64,000 bases of DNA from Candidatus Kuenenia stuttgartensis (GTDB taxonomy: Bacteria > Planctomycetota > Planctomycetia > Planctomycetales > Planctomycetaceae), in the NCBI GenBank assembly GCA_945904015.1, contig CAMDPK010000007.1, positions 1 to 64,000 of the forward strand, read 5' to 3'. A program made the position numbers and the translations under genes. The notes beneath the pieces are model-generated. The model saw only the letters and a program-made list of their open reading frames with translations, was not told the DNA's origin and ran no database searches. Of the stretch, positions 1 to 9,270 are shown one piece after another; position 1 is the stretch's first letter; every line of letters begins with the position of its first letter.

Positions 1-2027
1 CGACGCTCGGCCTGCATCTGGTGGATGAGGTCGTCGAGCACTTCGTCCTGTTCTTGCAGGGCCTGCAACACGGCCCAGACTTCGTCGAACTCGGCCCGCG
101 CGACGGCGGCGTCCAACGATTCGCCCGCCGCCTGTTCCACGTACAGCGGAACCAGGATGTCGCCGGTCGTCTTGCCCGGTGCGTTCCGCATCGCTCGGCC
201 GACGGCCTGCACGATGTCCACCTTGCTCCGCTTGGGAGTCAGGAAGGCGACCATGTCCACGGTCGGCACGTCGATCCCTTCCGTCAGGCAGCGCGCGTTC
301 GATCCGCCGCGGCGGACCTGCCGAGCCGCTTTGAACTCGGTCATCAAGCCGTCGCGAGCCGCCGTGGACATGGCTCCGTTGACATGCAACGCGGCGAATT
401 CGGGAAGGTGAGTCCCAATCCCTTCGCTCCCCTCGCTGGTGAATGATCTCGCCGAGGCCACGTTGCGATGGAATGTGAAGATTTTCTTGAGCTGATGTTC
501 GGTGACGGCCTGAGCCAATGCGATTTGATTGGCGACTTGCTGTGCTTTCACTTCTTCGCCGTTGATGAGCACGGTGCCGTGCCGCATCGCGTTTTGAAAA
601 TCGCCCTCAACAACGGAACTGGCGAGCCGATGGGCGTTAGCCCTCGGACGGTCTTGGAGATTCGGTTGGCTCGGCGATCTCGGACGGTCCGGGGGCTGAC
701 GCCCTCCGGCTCGCCTGGGATTTTCGCACGCCGAGCGGGTCAGCATGTTCGAGGTGACGACCGAGATCACCACCTTGTAGTTGCAAATGATCTTCTGTTT
801 CGCTGCCTCGGCGAACGACAGCGTGTGGACGACGGGGCCGTAAATCTCCGGCCGATTCATCGAATAGACTTCGATCGGTTCGCCCTCGGCATCGCGTCGC
901 TTCAAGTCGTAATGCCGAGGCGTCGCCGTCAGGAACAGCCGCTTGCGAATCGGCAAGTTGTCGTCCTTGAGCGTGAAGCTGAACTTGGCTCCCTCTCGGC
1001 CAGCGGTCTTGTGAGCTTCATCGAAGATGCCGATGTCGAATCGCAAATTGCGATGCATCCCGCGCGCGACAACATCCGCCGATTGGTACGTCGAAAAAAT
1101 GATCTTCACGCCAGCGAATGAGTGAGCCAGAAATTCTCGGACCTGCTCCGGCTGGGTGCTTACCGAGAACTCTAACTCCGTGGGCCGCATGACCAATTCG
1201 TCGTCCCCTTGGCTCACGGTCGGGTCCGAGCAGACGCAGAGGTAGTCGAACGGCTCCCACGCCGTGTTCTTGACCCATTCGCGCAGCGTCTGCCTCAGCA
1301 ACGCCAGCGAGGGAACGAGCACCAAGACCGTCCGCTTGGCGATGGCCTCGGCCACCCACAGCGCGACGAATGTCTTCCCTGTGCCACACGCCATGACGGC
1401 CGTGGCTCGATCCTGTTGATTCAGGGCCGGCAGAATCGCATCGAGCGTTCGCTGCTGATACGGCCGAGGCGAACTCTTCTTCCGCGTCACGATCTTTCCG
1501 GCAAGCCAAGCGTCTATCGTGTCGAAGTCTTCGGCGGTCAACGAATCGAGGTCGGTGCCACGAATGCTCGAAAAATCTTTTCGCTGCTCAGCGACCTTGG
1601 ACACATCTTCCGAATTGGTGAACAGCAACCGGTCGTCGCAGTGGTCCGTGACTCCAAAGAACGTGGCCGTGTCGCTCCAAGTCAGCGGCGCACGCCCACT
1701 GCGGAACTTCACTTGATAAGCCCGGCACTTCCCAGAAACCGTTTTGATCACGCCGTCCGCACCGACATCACGAGCCGACAGTCGCAACCGTTTGCGCAAC
1801 GAAGGCGGGATGGCCTTGTCCGGCCAAACGTACTTGGCCATTCCGACACGCTGCGTGGCAAGATACGCCTCCGCGAACACCTCGAAAGCGTCACCCTTCT
1901 GCTTCTCGTCGGCTAACGCTTCGATTCGCCGCTCAAGTTCGGAAAAATGTTGGACGCCTGAAAACAGACCAATCCTTCGGAACTCAGCAGCTTTGCCATG
2001 CAGCGGTGCGGTCATTTCGTCGCCCAT
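1..2027 (-). CDS. Restriction-type DEAD/DEAH helicase with N-terminal nuclease-like domain (3' end cut by window)
   Basis: The minus-strand frame is open from the ATG at 2027 to the window edge, about 675 residues, so the C-terminus is missing. Residues about 30-190 look like a restriction-endonuclease-fold domain, with QVKFRSG near residue 105 resembling a (D/E)XK core. The helicase part follows: Walker A (MACGTGKT, residues 212-219), DEAH (336-339), a LTATP motif III, and a QAVGRAMR motif VI near residue 606. This order matches the predicted helicases tied to type III/ISP restriction or stand-alone defence. It would unwind or translocate on DNA. GTG and TTG codons just upstream are alternative starts. 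An inverted repeat at 621-715 lies in frame between the two helicase lobes. No methylase is visible in the window. The function beyond helicase/nuclease is inference. Confidence 0.85.
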   Translation of the reverse strand, partial: MGDEMTAPLHGKAAEFRRIGLFSGVQHFSELERRIEALADEKQKGDAFEVFAEAYLATQRVGMAKYVWPDKAIPPSLRKRLRLSARDVGADGVIKTVSGKCRAYQVKFRSGRAPLTWSDTATFFGVTDHCDDRLLFTNSEDVSKVAEQRKDFSSIRGTDLDSLTAEDFDTIDAWLAGKIVTRKKSSPRPYQQRTLDAILPALNQQDRATAVMACGTGKTFVALWVAEAIAKRTVLVLVPSLALLRQTLREWVKNTAWEPFDYLCVCSDPTVSQGDDELVMRPTELEFSVSTQPEQVREFLAHSFAGVKIIFSTYQSADVVARGMHRNLRFDIGIFDEAHKTAGREGAKFSFTLKDDNLPIRKRLFLTATPRHYDLKRRDAEGEPIEVYSMNRPEIYGPVVHTLSFAEAAKQKIICNYKVVISVVTSNMLTRSACENPRRAGGRQPPDRPRSPSQPNLQDRPRANAHRLASSVVEGDFQNAMRHGTVLINGEEVKAQQVANQIALAQAVTEHQLKKIFTFHRNVASARSFTSEGSEGIGTHLPEFAALHVNGAMSTAARDGLMTEFKAARQVRRGGSNARCLTEGIDVPTVDMVAFLTPKRSKVDIVQAVGRAMRNAPGKTTGDILVPLYVEQAAGESLDAAVARAEFDEVWAVLQALQEQDEVLDDLIHQMQAER
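621..715. repeat. Inverted-repeat (REP-like) element inside the helicase gene
   Basis: The left arm starts GGCGAGCCGATGGGCGTTAG and the right arm ends GACGCCCTCCGGCTCGCC. The arms are near-perfect inverse complements of about 33 nt around a short centre. The helicase frame stays open through it and gains about 32 residues rich in Arg, Pro and Gln, with no helicase motif among them. Confidence 0.75.
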
Positions 2028-2384
2028 CACCAATCGGTTGCACAGATCCCCTGAACGCTGGCCAGAGTACGAATGGTCGCGATGCCGTTCAATTGACTCC
2101 GTAGAGAAGCAGAAACGTCAGGATGGGGCCGAGAACTTCGATTCGTGTATGCAGCCCCGACGCGCGGAGCGATTGCATTCGGCAATCGACCAACTCCACT
2201 CAAGCCAGCACTCTGTTCCCAGCCGTTTCTTTGGGTTCCCGCGGGAGATTGCCGCCAAACTCGCGAACCAGAATTTGACCTTCGTTCTTTGGTGAGCGGA
2301 GCAGGAATGGATTGTCGAGTGGCTTCTAGCGGTCAACCGTCGTAGTGCATATTGTTTGCCCGACCGAAGGAGGATCCGGCGAGC
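2028..2384. other. Divergent intergenic region
   Basis: This separates the leftward helicase from the rightward acyl-CoA ligase and should hold both promoters. I see no convincing gene and no clear sigma-70 boxes. The only firm signal is an AAGGAGGA ribosome-binding site at 2367-2374, 10 nt before the ATG at 2385. Confidence 0.5.
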
Positions 2385-4055
2385 ATGGGCACTCAGAATC
2401 TTTGCGAATTGCACCGGCGTACTGCGGAGCGGTTGGGGCCGCGAGTGGCGTTGCGGCACAAACAGGCCGGACAATTCTGCGATCTGTCTTGGGCGGACTA
2501 CCGGCGACAGGCGGACGACGCAGCCGCAGGGTTCAACTCGCAAGGAATTCGAATTGGCGATCGCATCGCAATTCTGAGCGAGAACCGGTGGGAATGGTTG
2601 ATCGCCGATCATGCGATTTTGAGTTGCGGAGCGGCCGATGTTCCGCTGCATGCACCGTTGGCCGCAGCTCAAGTGGAGTACCAAGTCGGGCACAGTGAGT
2701 CGCGCGGAATTGTTGTGAGCGGGCAGTGTCAAGCAGACAAAGTGTTCGCCGTGTTGGATGCGTTGCCGCTGCTCGAATTCCTCGTCTCATTTGAGCCGAT
2801 CATTTCGCCACCGGACTGCCGGCTCAAGCTGTTGACTTGGGACGGACTGAAGCATCGCGGTTGGCAAATGGGTGCCGCTGGTCGCCAAGAGATTGCTCGG
2901 CGCGAGGCCGCGATCAGTGGCGGCAACTTGGCGACGATCATCTACACGAGCGGCACGACCGGGAATCCCAAGGGGGTCATGTTGTCGCACGATAACTTGC
3001 TGACCAATGCGGTGGGCACTGGGAAGATTTCGTTTATGGAACCAGACGACGTGTTGTTGAGTTGGCTGCCGTACAGCCACATTTATGCGCGGACGGTCGA
3101 TCATTATTTGACGACCTGGGCCGGCATTACCGTCGCACTGGCGGAGTCGATTGAAACGCTCATTTCCGATTTGGAGGCCGTTCAGCCGATGTGGCTGACG
3201 GCGGTGCCTCGCTTTTACGAAAAGGTGTGGAACAGCGTCGCCGAGTTGGTTCCGCCAGAACGTGACGACCGGTTACGAACGCTGTTTGGGCCGCGAATCA
3301 GACAGCTCACATCGGGGGGAGCACCATTGCCTCAACACGTTTGCCGCGCGTTTCACGCGGCGGGATTGCCGTTGCTGGAAGGCTATGGACTGACGGAAAG
3401 CTCGCCGGTGATTTCGTTCAACAACTCCCAGTCGTTCAAGATCGGCTCGGTGGGACAAGCGATCGAAAACGTCGAGGTGCGCATCGCTGAAGACGGCGAG
3501 ATCCTGACGCGCGGCCCGCACGTGATGCAGGGCTATTGGAAGAATCCGACCGCAACCGCCGAAACGATTCGCGACGGTTGGCTGTTCACCGGCGATGTCG
3601 GCAAGCTCGACGACGAAGGCTTTCTGTCGATCACCGATCGGAAGAAAGATCTCTTCGTCACGTCCGCCGGAAAGAACATCGCTCCCAGCGAATTGGAACG
3701 GCTGCTGACCAGCGATCCGTTCATCGACCAGGCGGTCGTCTACGGTGACGGCCGGCACTTCATCAGCGCGTTGATCGTGCCGAACGAAGCGTCATTGAAA
3801 GCCGAAGCCACAAAACTCGGATGCGACTGGAACGTCACCGACGGATTCGTGACGACGGCGGTTCTGGTCGATTTCATGCAATCGAGAATCGACGCCGTCA
3901 TGGAAGTGGTCAGCCAACCGGAACGAGTCAAACGCTGTTTGTTGCTCGACAAGCCGTTCCAACTGGCTGCGGATGAATTGACCGCGACGATGAAAGTCCG
4001 TCGCCGGCACATTCTCGCGAAGTACGATCGAGAATTGGCGGCGCTGTACGGCTGA
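2385..4055 (+). CDS. AMP-forming long-chain acyl-CoA ligase (FAA1/FadD-like)
   Basis: This is a 556-residue adenylate-forming enzyme that activates a fatty acid with ATP and joins it to CoA. The AMP-binding motif YTSGTTGNPKG is near residues 186-196, followed by the GYGLTES adenine-binding motif near 332, GDVGKLDDEGFL near 403, and the catalytic lysine region KNIAPSELE near 430. Length and motif order fit the long-chain FAA1 branch. The ATG at 2385 was chosen over a TTG at 2352 because a strong AAGGAGGA site precedes it at the right distance. It ends 1 nt before the convergent subtilase gene. Chain-length preference cannot be read from the sequence. Confidence 0.92.
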   Translation: MGTQNLCELHRRTAERLGPRVALRHKQAGQFCDLSWADYRRQADDAAAGFNSQGIRIGDRIAILSENRWEWLIADHAILSCGAADVPLHAPLAAAQVEYQVGHSESRGIVVSGQCQADKVFAVLDALPLLEFLVSFEPIISPPDCRLKLLTWDGLKHRGWQMGAAGRQEIARREAAISGGNLATIIYTSGTTGNPKGVMLSHDNLLTNAVGTGKISFMEPDDVLLSWLPYSHIYARTVDHYLTTWAGITVALAESIETLISDLEAVQPMWLTAVPRFYEKVWNSVAELVPPERDDRLRTLFGPRIRQLTSGGAPLPQHVCRAFHAAGLPLLEGYGLTESSPVISFNNSQSFKIGSVGQAIENVEVRIAEDGEILTRGPHVMQGYWKNPTATAETIRDGWLFTGDVGKLDDEGFLSITDRKKDLFVTSAGKNIAPSELERLLTSDPFIDQAVVYGDGRHFISALIVPNEASLKAEATKLGCDWNVTDGFVTTAVLVDFMQSRIDAVMEVVSQPERVKRCLLLDKPFQLAADELTATMKVRRRHILAKYDRELAALYG

Positions 4056-4056
4056 C

Positions 4057-5037
4057 CTACGAAAAGACTTCATCGAGCGCCGCCTTCAGGTCGAGGCGTC
4101 GGAACGTGAGCTTGCTGCCGGGGTCTTCGACTGCTGGGCCGGTGAGTTTGAAGATGGCCAACATCGCGTCGGGCAAATTTGGTCCGGCCTGTTTCCAGTC
4201 GTAGCCGGACTTGTCGATGGCCTCACGCAGCAACAGAACGGCTCCGCAAACGATTGCGTTCGAGGAGGACGTCGCGGCGGCTGGAACGACCAGATCGATC
4301 TTCGCGTGTCGATCGAGATAGACTTCGTCTTTGCCCGGCCGGACCGCACCGATCGCGAAACAATTTGGCTGGCATGCGGGCCAAGAGATGCCGTTCGTGA
4401 AGGCGTGATTGCCGGCCGGCGCACTCACCCAGATGTTTAGCTCGCGAAGCCGCTTGAGCTTGGCATCGATCTCGGTGGGGACCGGCTCGGCGTGTTCGAG
4501 GTCGTCCACCGGAGCCAGATTGATCGCGGTAATGCGATGCTGTTTGTGATGCTCGATCACCCACTGCAGGCCGGCGGCGAGAGTCTTGCTGTCGGCAACG
4601 TGGCAGTGACAGCACTCCAAAGCGCGGACGACGGCGACTTGGTTGTTGAAGGCGACTCCGCGCTTCCCCTTGTAGTTCACGGAGGACGGAATACCGATTG
4701 TCGATCCGTGGTAGCCGCGGCCTTCGTGCTTCGGGTCGTCGTCGCCATCGACACTGTCGTACGACACGAGCACCTTCGGCACGTCGCCATCCGATTGTGA
4801 CCATTCGGGCATCGACAACTTGCAGCCGTCGTCGAGCAGTGCCAGCGTTTGGCCTTTTCCAAACGTGAGCTTGTCCCGGTAGGCCTCCCAGGCATCGGTC
4901 ACTCGCGCGTGCTTGAACGCCGGCGGATCGGCCGGCTCAACTTCGTCGGCGCTGGCCGAGTTGCGAACCAACAACGAACTCATCGCAGCCACGCCAACGG
5001 ACAACAAGCTGCGACGCGAGAGAGGTTCGTGAATCAT
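4057..5037 (-). CDS. Tat-exported subtilisin-like serine peptidase (S8)
   Basis: This 326-residue protein starts with a twin-arginine leader (SRRSLLSVGVAA) ending near residue 30. Subtilase landmarks follow in order: Asp in LALLDDG (about residue 69), His110 in GYHGSTIG, the oxyanion Asn210 in APAGN, and a serine cluster ATSSSNA at 256-261 where the family normally has GTSMA. The serine motif departs from consensus, so activity is likely but not certain. It is smaller than most S8 enzymes and has no clear propeptide. It probably acts outside the cytoplasmic membrane. Its downstream neighbour on the same strand is unrelated, and it converges with the acyl-CoA ligase. Confidence 0.85.
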   Translation of the reverse strand: MIHEPLSRRSLLSVGVAAMSSLLVRNSASADEVEPADPPAFKHARVTDAWEAYRDKLTFGKGQTLALLDDGCKLSMPEWSQSDGDVPKVLVSYDSVDGDDDPKHEGRGYHGSTIGIPSSVNYKGKRGVAFNNQVAVVRALECCHCHVADSKTLAAGLQWVIEHHKQHRITAINLAPVDDLEHAEPVPTEIDAKLKRLRELNIWVSAPAGNHAFTNGISWPACQPNCFAIGAVRPGKDEVYLDRHAKIDLVVPAAATSSSNAIVCGAVLLLREAIDKSGYDWKQAGPNLPDAMLAIFKLTGPAVEDPGSKLTFRRLDLKAALDEVFS

Positions 5038-5064
5038 TGGACTTCGCCTCGGATTGTTTGTCTC

Positions 5065-6303
5065 TCACCCTCTGCGGATTTTCGAGCCTTTGAAGTGGAT
5101 TTGAATGCGGTAGATGAACTTCGTTCGAGAGTGGATTTGACCGGTGACGAGATCGACACGCTCCGGAACCTCGCGGACGTGTTTGTCGACGACGGCGTGA
5201 AAGCCTCGCTCGGAGAAGATGTCGATCAGCATCGAGATTGCCAGCGGGTCTTCGAAGATCCGGTCTTCGGAATTCACATGAGCTCGGCCCGACAGCGCGT
5301 GGCGGGTAATGATCGGGAGGAACTTCGTTCTGATGAGTTCCACCATTCGAGTCAGCAGTGCGACGTGCTCCAATTCGTAGCTGTCGAGACGCCGCACGAG
5401 TTCTTGCCGAGCATGCAGCGTGATTTCGTCCGCGAGCGGCAACGTTCGCAAACGCTCGAAAGTGCGTGGGTCCAACTCCAGCGAGCTTTGATACTGCAAC
5501 TCTTTGAGGATGTTCTCCTCGACCTCTTCGATCGGGCCTTCGGCGTTGATGAAGTGGTAGTGGTAAAGCTGCTTCAGAGAAGTCAGCGCGTTCCACGTTT
5601 GTTCTTTGAAGACGCGATATCGGCGGCGCACGGTTTCTTCGGACATGTCCGTCGCGCGTTGTTCGATGAGCCTTCCGACGCCCGTCTCGGCCACTTTGCG
5701 ATTGTGTTCAGTGATCTCGCGGCCGCGATTGACCTGACGCGCGATGCTGGTGTTCTCGCTGACGAACAGCACCATCGCGTGAATGGTCGGACGCCGAAAA
5801 TGAATCGCCAGCGGCGTATTGGCATAGTCGTTGTGAAGTTGGCTGATTTTGTCGACCAGCAGCTTGAGACACTCGACCTGCACCTGAGTTCTCGGAAAGC
5901 CATCGAGCACGACACCATCGCGAAACTGCGGTTCGAGCAACTTGCGGAGCAGCAGACCAATCACTTCTTTGTCACCGACCATGCCCCCTTGCACCTTGAT
6001 CTTCTCCGCTTCGGGCGTCGTCAGCAGATCGCTGATCACAATCGGCGGGCAGGTCAATCCGCGAGCCGACATGATGAAGCGCGTGTGCGTTCCCTTGCCG
6101 GCTCCGGGAGCACCCCCCAGGAGGATGATCTCTTTTGGAAATCGCAGGTTCTCTTGTCCGACCTCTTCTTCGAGGTCTTCCCAGATCGGTGCAAAAATGA
6201 CCCGGACGTCTTTGACTTCCAGGTCGAGAAGCTGTGGTGCGGGAGTTTGTGCGGGCATGTTGCTGGCTTGATGGAATGAGACGAGTGGTTGTTTCGATGG
6301 CAT
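5065..6303 (-). CDS. Adenylate kinase-like protein with extra C-terminal domain
   Basis: This 412-residue protein contains a nucleoside monophosphate kinase core: P-loop GGAPGAGKGT at residues 63-72 and an LDGFPRT motif further on, typical of adenylate kinase. The core spans about residues 55-250. Bacterial adenylate kinases are about 215 residues, so an N-terminal extension of about 50 and a C-terminal part of about 160 residues are additional. The C-terminal part has no motif I recognise. The start at 6303 (ATG) was preferred to a TTG at 6312; an ATG at 6258 is also possible. It lies 27 nt upstream of the subtilase gene and may be cotranscribed with it. The substrate may not be AMP. Confidence 0.82.
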   Translation of the reverse strand: MPSKQPLVSFHQASNMPAQTPAPQLLDLEVKDVRVIFAPIWEDLEEEVGQENLRFPKEIILLGGAPGAGKGTHTRFIMSARGLTCPPIVISDLLTTPEAEKIKVQGGMVGDKEVIGLLLRKLLEPQFRDGVVLDGFPRTQVQVECLKLLVDKISQLHNDYANTPLAIHFRRPTIHAMVLFVSENTSIARQVNRGREITEHNRKVAETGVGRLIEQRATDMSEETVRRRYRVFKEQTWNALTSLKQLYHYHFINAEGPIEEVEENILKELQYQSSLELDPRTFERLRTLPLADEITLHARQELVRRLDSYELEHVALLTRMVELIRTKFLPIITRHALSGRAHVNSEDRIFEDPLAISMLIDIFSERGFHAVVDKHVREVPERVDLVTGQIHSRTKFIYRIQIHFKGSKIRRG

Positions 6304-6570
6304 CCGTGGCAACCGACAAGCAAAAGCCGACTTGTTTTAGCGGCCTCAGGAGCGACATGACAGTTTCGGTGACGTACCTCGTTTTTCTGGTGTCACGTAC
6401 GACCGCAAGAAGTCCGCAGGCACCATGACCAACTCTTGGCGAATGACGTCGATTGGCGGATACTCGGCGAGTGGCAAAAAACCGCTGTTTGCGGCGAATG
6501 GTTTCGTAGTTCGGAAGGTCATACTTGCCACCCATCCGACCTGATTCTCTTTGTGATCTTGGAAACTCAA

Positions 6571-7683
6571 ATGTCTGAACGCTGGATCGCTGACCGGATG
6601 CATCTCATTGACGCTTCGGGAATTCGAAAGGTCTTCGACCTTGCTGCAAAAATGCAGGATCCGATCAATCTCAGCATCGGACAGCCGCACATGGACACTC
6701 CCACGGCGATCAAAGAGAGCCTGATTTCGGCGGTGCTCGCGGGGAAGAACGCTTACTGCCAGACTCAAGGCATCGCGCCGTTGATTCAAAAGCTACAAGC
6801 CCAGATTGATGCCGACTTCAATCACCCGGATCGAAAGATCTTCGTCACCAGCGGAACCAGCGGCGGTCTAATGTTGGCATTGCTGGCTCTGGTCAACCCC
6901 GGTGACGAGGTCATCGCCTTCGATCCGTATTTCGTCATGTACAAGCATCTGACAACGGTCGCCGGTGGCAAGATCGTGCCGATCAACACTTACCCGGACT
7001 TTCGGCTGAACGTGGCCAAAGTTCGGGCGGCCATCACTCCGCGCACGAAAGTCATCCTGTGCAATAGCCCGTGCAATCCGACTGGCTACGTCGCCTCCGA
7101 ATCGGAACTCCGCGAATTGGCCGAGTTGGCGGCGGAGCACGACATCGCACTCATCAGTGACGAAATCTATCGAGCCTTCTGCTACGACGCCCCATTCGTC
7201 AGTCCGGCTCAATTCAATCCGCAGACCATCGTGATCGACGGCTTCAGCAAGTCGCATTCGATGACCGGCTGGCGGCTTGGTTGGGTGCATGGACCAGAAC
7301 AACTCATGCAGCAGATGTCGAAGCTGCAACAGTTCTCATTCGTTTGTGCTCCGCATCCCGTGCAGTGGGCGGGCCTGTCCGCGTTGGATGTGGACATTTC
7401 CGGCTCGGTCGCCGAATACCGCGGCAAACGGGACTATTTGTTGAAGGAACTCAGTCCGCACTACGAAATCGCTCCGGCAGGCGGAGCGTTTTATCTGTTC
7501 CTGAAAGCTCCCTGGGGGACCGCTACCGAATTCGTCACAGAGGCCATCCGCCATGATTTGCTGATGATTCCTGGCAATGTCTTCAGTTCCCAAGACACAC
7601 ACTTTCGAATTTCGTATGCTGCTGACAATCGGACATTGGAACGTGGTGTGGAAGTGCTCATTCGACTCGCGCATCGAACATAG
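6571..7683 (+). CDS. PLP-dependent class I/II aminotransferase
   Basis: This 370-residue fold-type I aminotransferase of the aspartate family has the PLP-lysine motif DGFSKSHSMTGWRLG near residue 227 and the N-P-C-N-P-T-G substrate and cofactor motif before it. It moves an amino group between an amino acid and a 2-oxo acid in the cytoplasm. The ATG at 6571 matches the usual family N-terminus (DRMHLIDASGIRKVF). An in-frame start at 6436 would add 45 residues that do not fit the family. The next small gene follows after 11 nt, so the two are probably cotranscribed. The exact substrate is not decidable. Confidence 0.92.
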   Translation: MSERWIADRMHLIDASGIRKVFDLAAKMQDPINLSIGQPHMDTPTAIKESLISAVLAGKNAYCQTQGIAPLIQKLQAQIDADFNHPDRKIFVTSGTSGGLMLALLALVNPGDEVIAFDPYFVMYKHLTTVAGGKIVPINTYPDFRLNVAKVRAAITPRTKVILCNSPCNPTGYVASESELRELAELAAEHDIALISDEIYRAFCYDAPFVSPAQFNPQTIVIDGFSKSHSMTGWRLGWVHGPEQLMQQMSKLQQFSFVCAPHPVQWAGLSALDVDISGSVAEYRGKRDYLLKELSPHYEIAPAGGAFYLFLKAPWGTATEFVTEAIRHDLLMIPGNVFSSQDTHFRISYAADNRTLERGVEVLIRLAHRT

Positions 7684-7694
7684 GGATTCAGGCG

Positions 7695-8066
7695 ATGACG
7701 CTATCAGCTCTCGACGATTGGCGAGAAACACTCCGGCACGAGTTTCAGGCCGAAGAGGGCAGCTTCCTGGAGATTGCCCAAAACGAGCGGCGTTGGGACA
7801 AGGCCGTGTTCCGGGAACTGATCGAAGCCATGCGTGACTGCTGCGTCCGCTGTGCGGACGACGAACAACTCGATCGTTGGATGGCTCACGGTTTTTTCTA
7901 CGTCCCCGCATTCGTCCGCGCTTGGACTCAGCAAGATGATTTTCATCGTCCCGACGAAGAGTACTGGGATCGCGCCATTCACCTCCTGGAAGTGATCAGC
8001 CACTGGTTCTTTTGGGGAGAACCTCCGACGCAAGAAGGCGAGGTTGATGTCTTGACGTTGGAGTAA
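7695..8066 (+). CDS. Small conserved-looking hypothetical protein
   Basis: This 123-residue acidic protein is rich in Trp, Asp and Glu with no signal peptide, membrane segment or motif I recognise. It starts 11 nt after the aminotransferase stop, so it may be translated from the same message. Codon use matches its neighbours, and no competing frame is better, so it is probably real. It may be a cytoplasmic helical protein. Confidence 0.65.
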   Translation: MTLSALDDWRETLRHEFQAEEGSFLEIAQNERRWDKAVFRELIEAMRDCCVRCADDEQLDRWMAHGFFYVPAFVRAWTQQDDFHRPDEEYWDRAIHLLEVISHWFFWGEPPTQEGEVDVLTLE

Positions 8067-8117
8067 CCGGGCAGGAGATCGCCCATCAGCGTGAATCAAT
8101 CTCCGCGAGAATTCCTT

Positions 8118-8203
8118 GGCCGAGTGGCGAAATAGGCAGACGCACAGGACTTAAAATCCTGGGTTCCGAAAGGGGCGTGCGGGTTCGATTCCCGCCTCGG
8201 CTA
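8118..8203 (+). tRNA. tRNA-Leu (anticodon TAA)
   Basis: This 86-nt class II tRNA has acceptor arms GGCCGAG (8118-8124) and CTCGGCT (8196-8202) with a G-U first pair and discriminator A at 8203. The anticodon stem ggac.../...tcc carries a TTAAAAT-type loop with TAA. It has a long variable arm and the T arm GCGGG-TTCGATT-CCCGC. CCA is not encoded. Confidence 0.96.
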
Positions 8204-8284
8204 TTCAGTGATGTCGATTTCGTGCTGTGCCGCAGATTCGGGTTTCAGGTTTCCAGGTGAGTGTGTTCGATCTTTCCACCGCGT

Positions 8285-8599
8285 CTACGGTTTCGCGGTC
8301 CTGGGTTTCTTGCGTCCTCGCTTGGCAGACGGCAGAGCCTTGTCACCCGCTCGGCCGATGTATTCGGTGGCCGCTCGCGCCAGCAGTCCTGATCTCGATT
8401 GACCGTTGGCATCCGCAAAGCGATCAATGGCGTCCAGCACACGCTCTGGCAGAGTAATGTTGATTCGTTTGCCCGCTTGTTTGAAGATGCTCCGCAGAGT
8501 CCCCCGCAGAATATCTTTCTTCGGACGTGTCGCAACCACTATGCCGCCTGGCGTTCCGTGAAACCGGCGGACTTTTTCAGGTGTGTTGCTGTAGCCCAT
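8285..8599 (-). CDS. Ribbon-helix-helix protein, HicB-antitoxin-like C-terminus
   Basis: This 104-residue basic protein contains INITLPERVLDAIDRFA followed by SRSGLLARAATEYI, the strand-helix-helix pattern of RHH DNA-binding domains as found at the C-terminus of HicB antitoxins. The usual HicB N-terminal degraded-nuclease domain is absent, and no HicA toxin lies nearby. It is therefore a stand-alone RHH regulator, a divergent antitoxin or a remnant. The tail is very Lys/Arg-rich. An internal start is possible. Confidence 0.6.
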   Translation of the reverse strand: MGYSNTPEKVRRFHGTPGGIVVATRPKKDILRGTLRSIFKQAGKRINITLPERVLDAIDRFADANGQSRSGLLARAATEYIGRAGDKALPSAKRGRKKPRTAKP

Positions 8600-8638
8600 G
8601 CGATAAACTCACCGCCACACACAACCAGAAGGCGAATC

Positions 8639-8863
8639 ATGTCTGCAACTATCGAAGCTCCTGTCGATCTTGTCGAATCGGTGGCTCATTTGCGACTGCC
8701 GCCCAAAGAGGACTCTCGGCTTCAAGAATTGATGGATGCCAACACCAACGGTTCGCTGACCGCTGCGGAGCGTGAGCAATTGGCGTCGTTGGTGGAATGG
8801 AGCGAGTCGCTGTCACTGCTGCGTGCCCGCGCGTTGCGTTTGCTGGGAGAGCAACCCGCATGA
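8639..8863 (+). CDS. Small partner protein encoded ahead of an HNH endonuclease
   Basis: This 74-residue acidic, helical protein starts at an ATG preceded by AGAAGG. Its pattern (LQELMDANTNGSLTAAEREQ, then a Leu-rich helix with SLLRARAL) resembles short proteins that accompany HNH nucleases in cyanobacteria and planctomycetes. Its stop overlaps the HNH start (ATGA at 8860-8863), so the two are translationally coupled. An inhibitor or chaperone role for the nuclease is inference. Confidence 0.75.
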   Translation: MSATIEAPVDLVESVAHLRLPPKEDSRLQELMDANTNGSLTAAEREQLASLVEWSESLSLLRARALRLLGEQPA

Positions 8864-9270
8864 GTTGGTCGCTGATCGTGGCTGAAGTGGAGCAGCGCGC
8901 GGCGGGACGATGCGAATACTGTCGGATGCACCAGTCGCTGCAAGGCGCGACGTTCCATGTCGAGCACATCGTGCCAACGGTGCAGGGTGGTTCCTCGACG
9001 TTGTCCAACTTGGCTTGGGCTTGCCCCGGATGCAATCTCCACAAGTCAGATCGCACGGAAGTCACGGCCGCCGACACCGGCGAATCCGTGCCGCTGTTCC
9101 ACCCGCGAGCACACGCTTGGTCCGACCATTTCGCTTGGGACGGTTTCCGCCTCCTCGGTTTGACGCCCATTGGCCGCGCGACGATTCTGGCTTTACATCT
9201 CAATCACGAACGCCGTCTGCGAATCCGACAAGCCGAGCAACTCTTCGGACTGTTCCCACCAGCAGATTGA
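8860..9270 (+). CDS. HNH endonuclease
   Basis: This 136-residue protein carries a classic zinc-supported HNH module: CEYC near residues 19-22, HVEHIVP with the catalytic His, and WACPGCNLHKSD completing the metal site. Stand-alone HNH proteins cut or nick DNA. It belongs to a three-gene unit with the small protein upstream (4-nt overlap) and possibly the HTH gene downstream, whose best start overlaps its stop. No restriction methylase is nearby, so it could be a homing-type or regulatory nuclease. Confidence 0.88.
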   Translation: MSWSLIVAEVEQRAAGRCEYCRMHQSLQGATFHVEHIVPTVQGGSSTLSNLAWACPGCNLHKSDRTEVTAADTGESVPLFHPRAHAWSDHFAWDGFRLLGLTPIGRATILALHLNHERRLRIRQAEQLFGLFPPAD

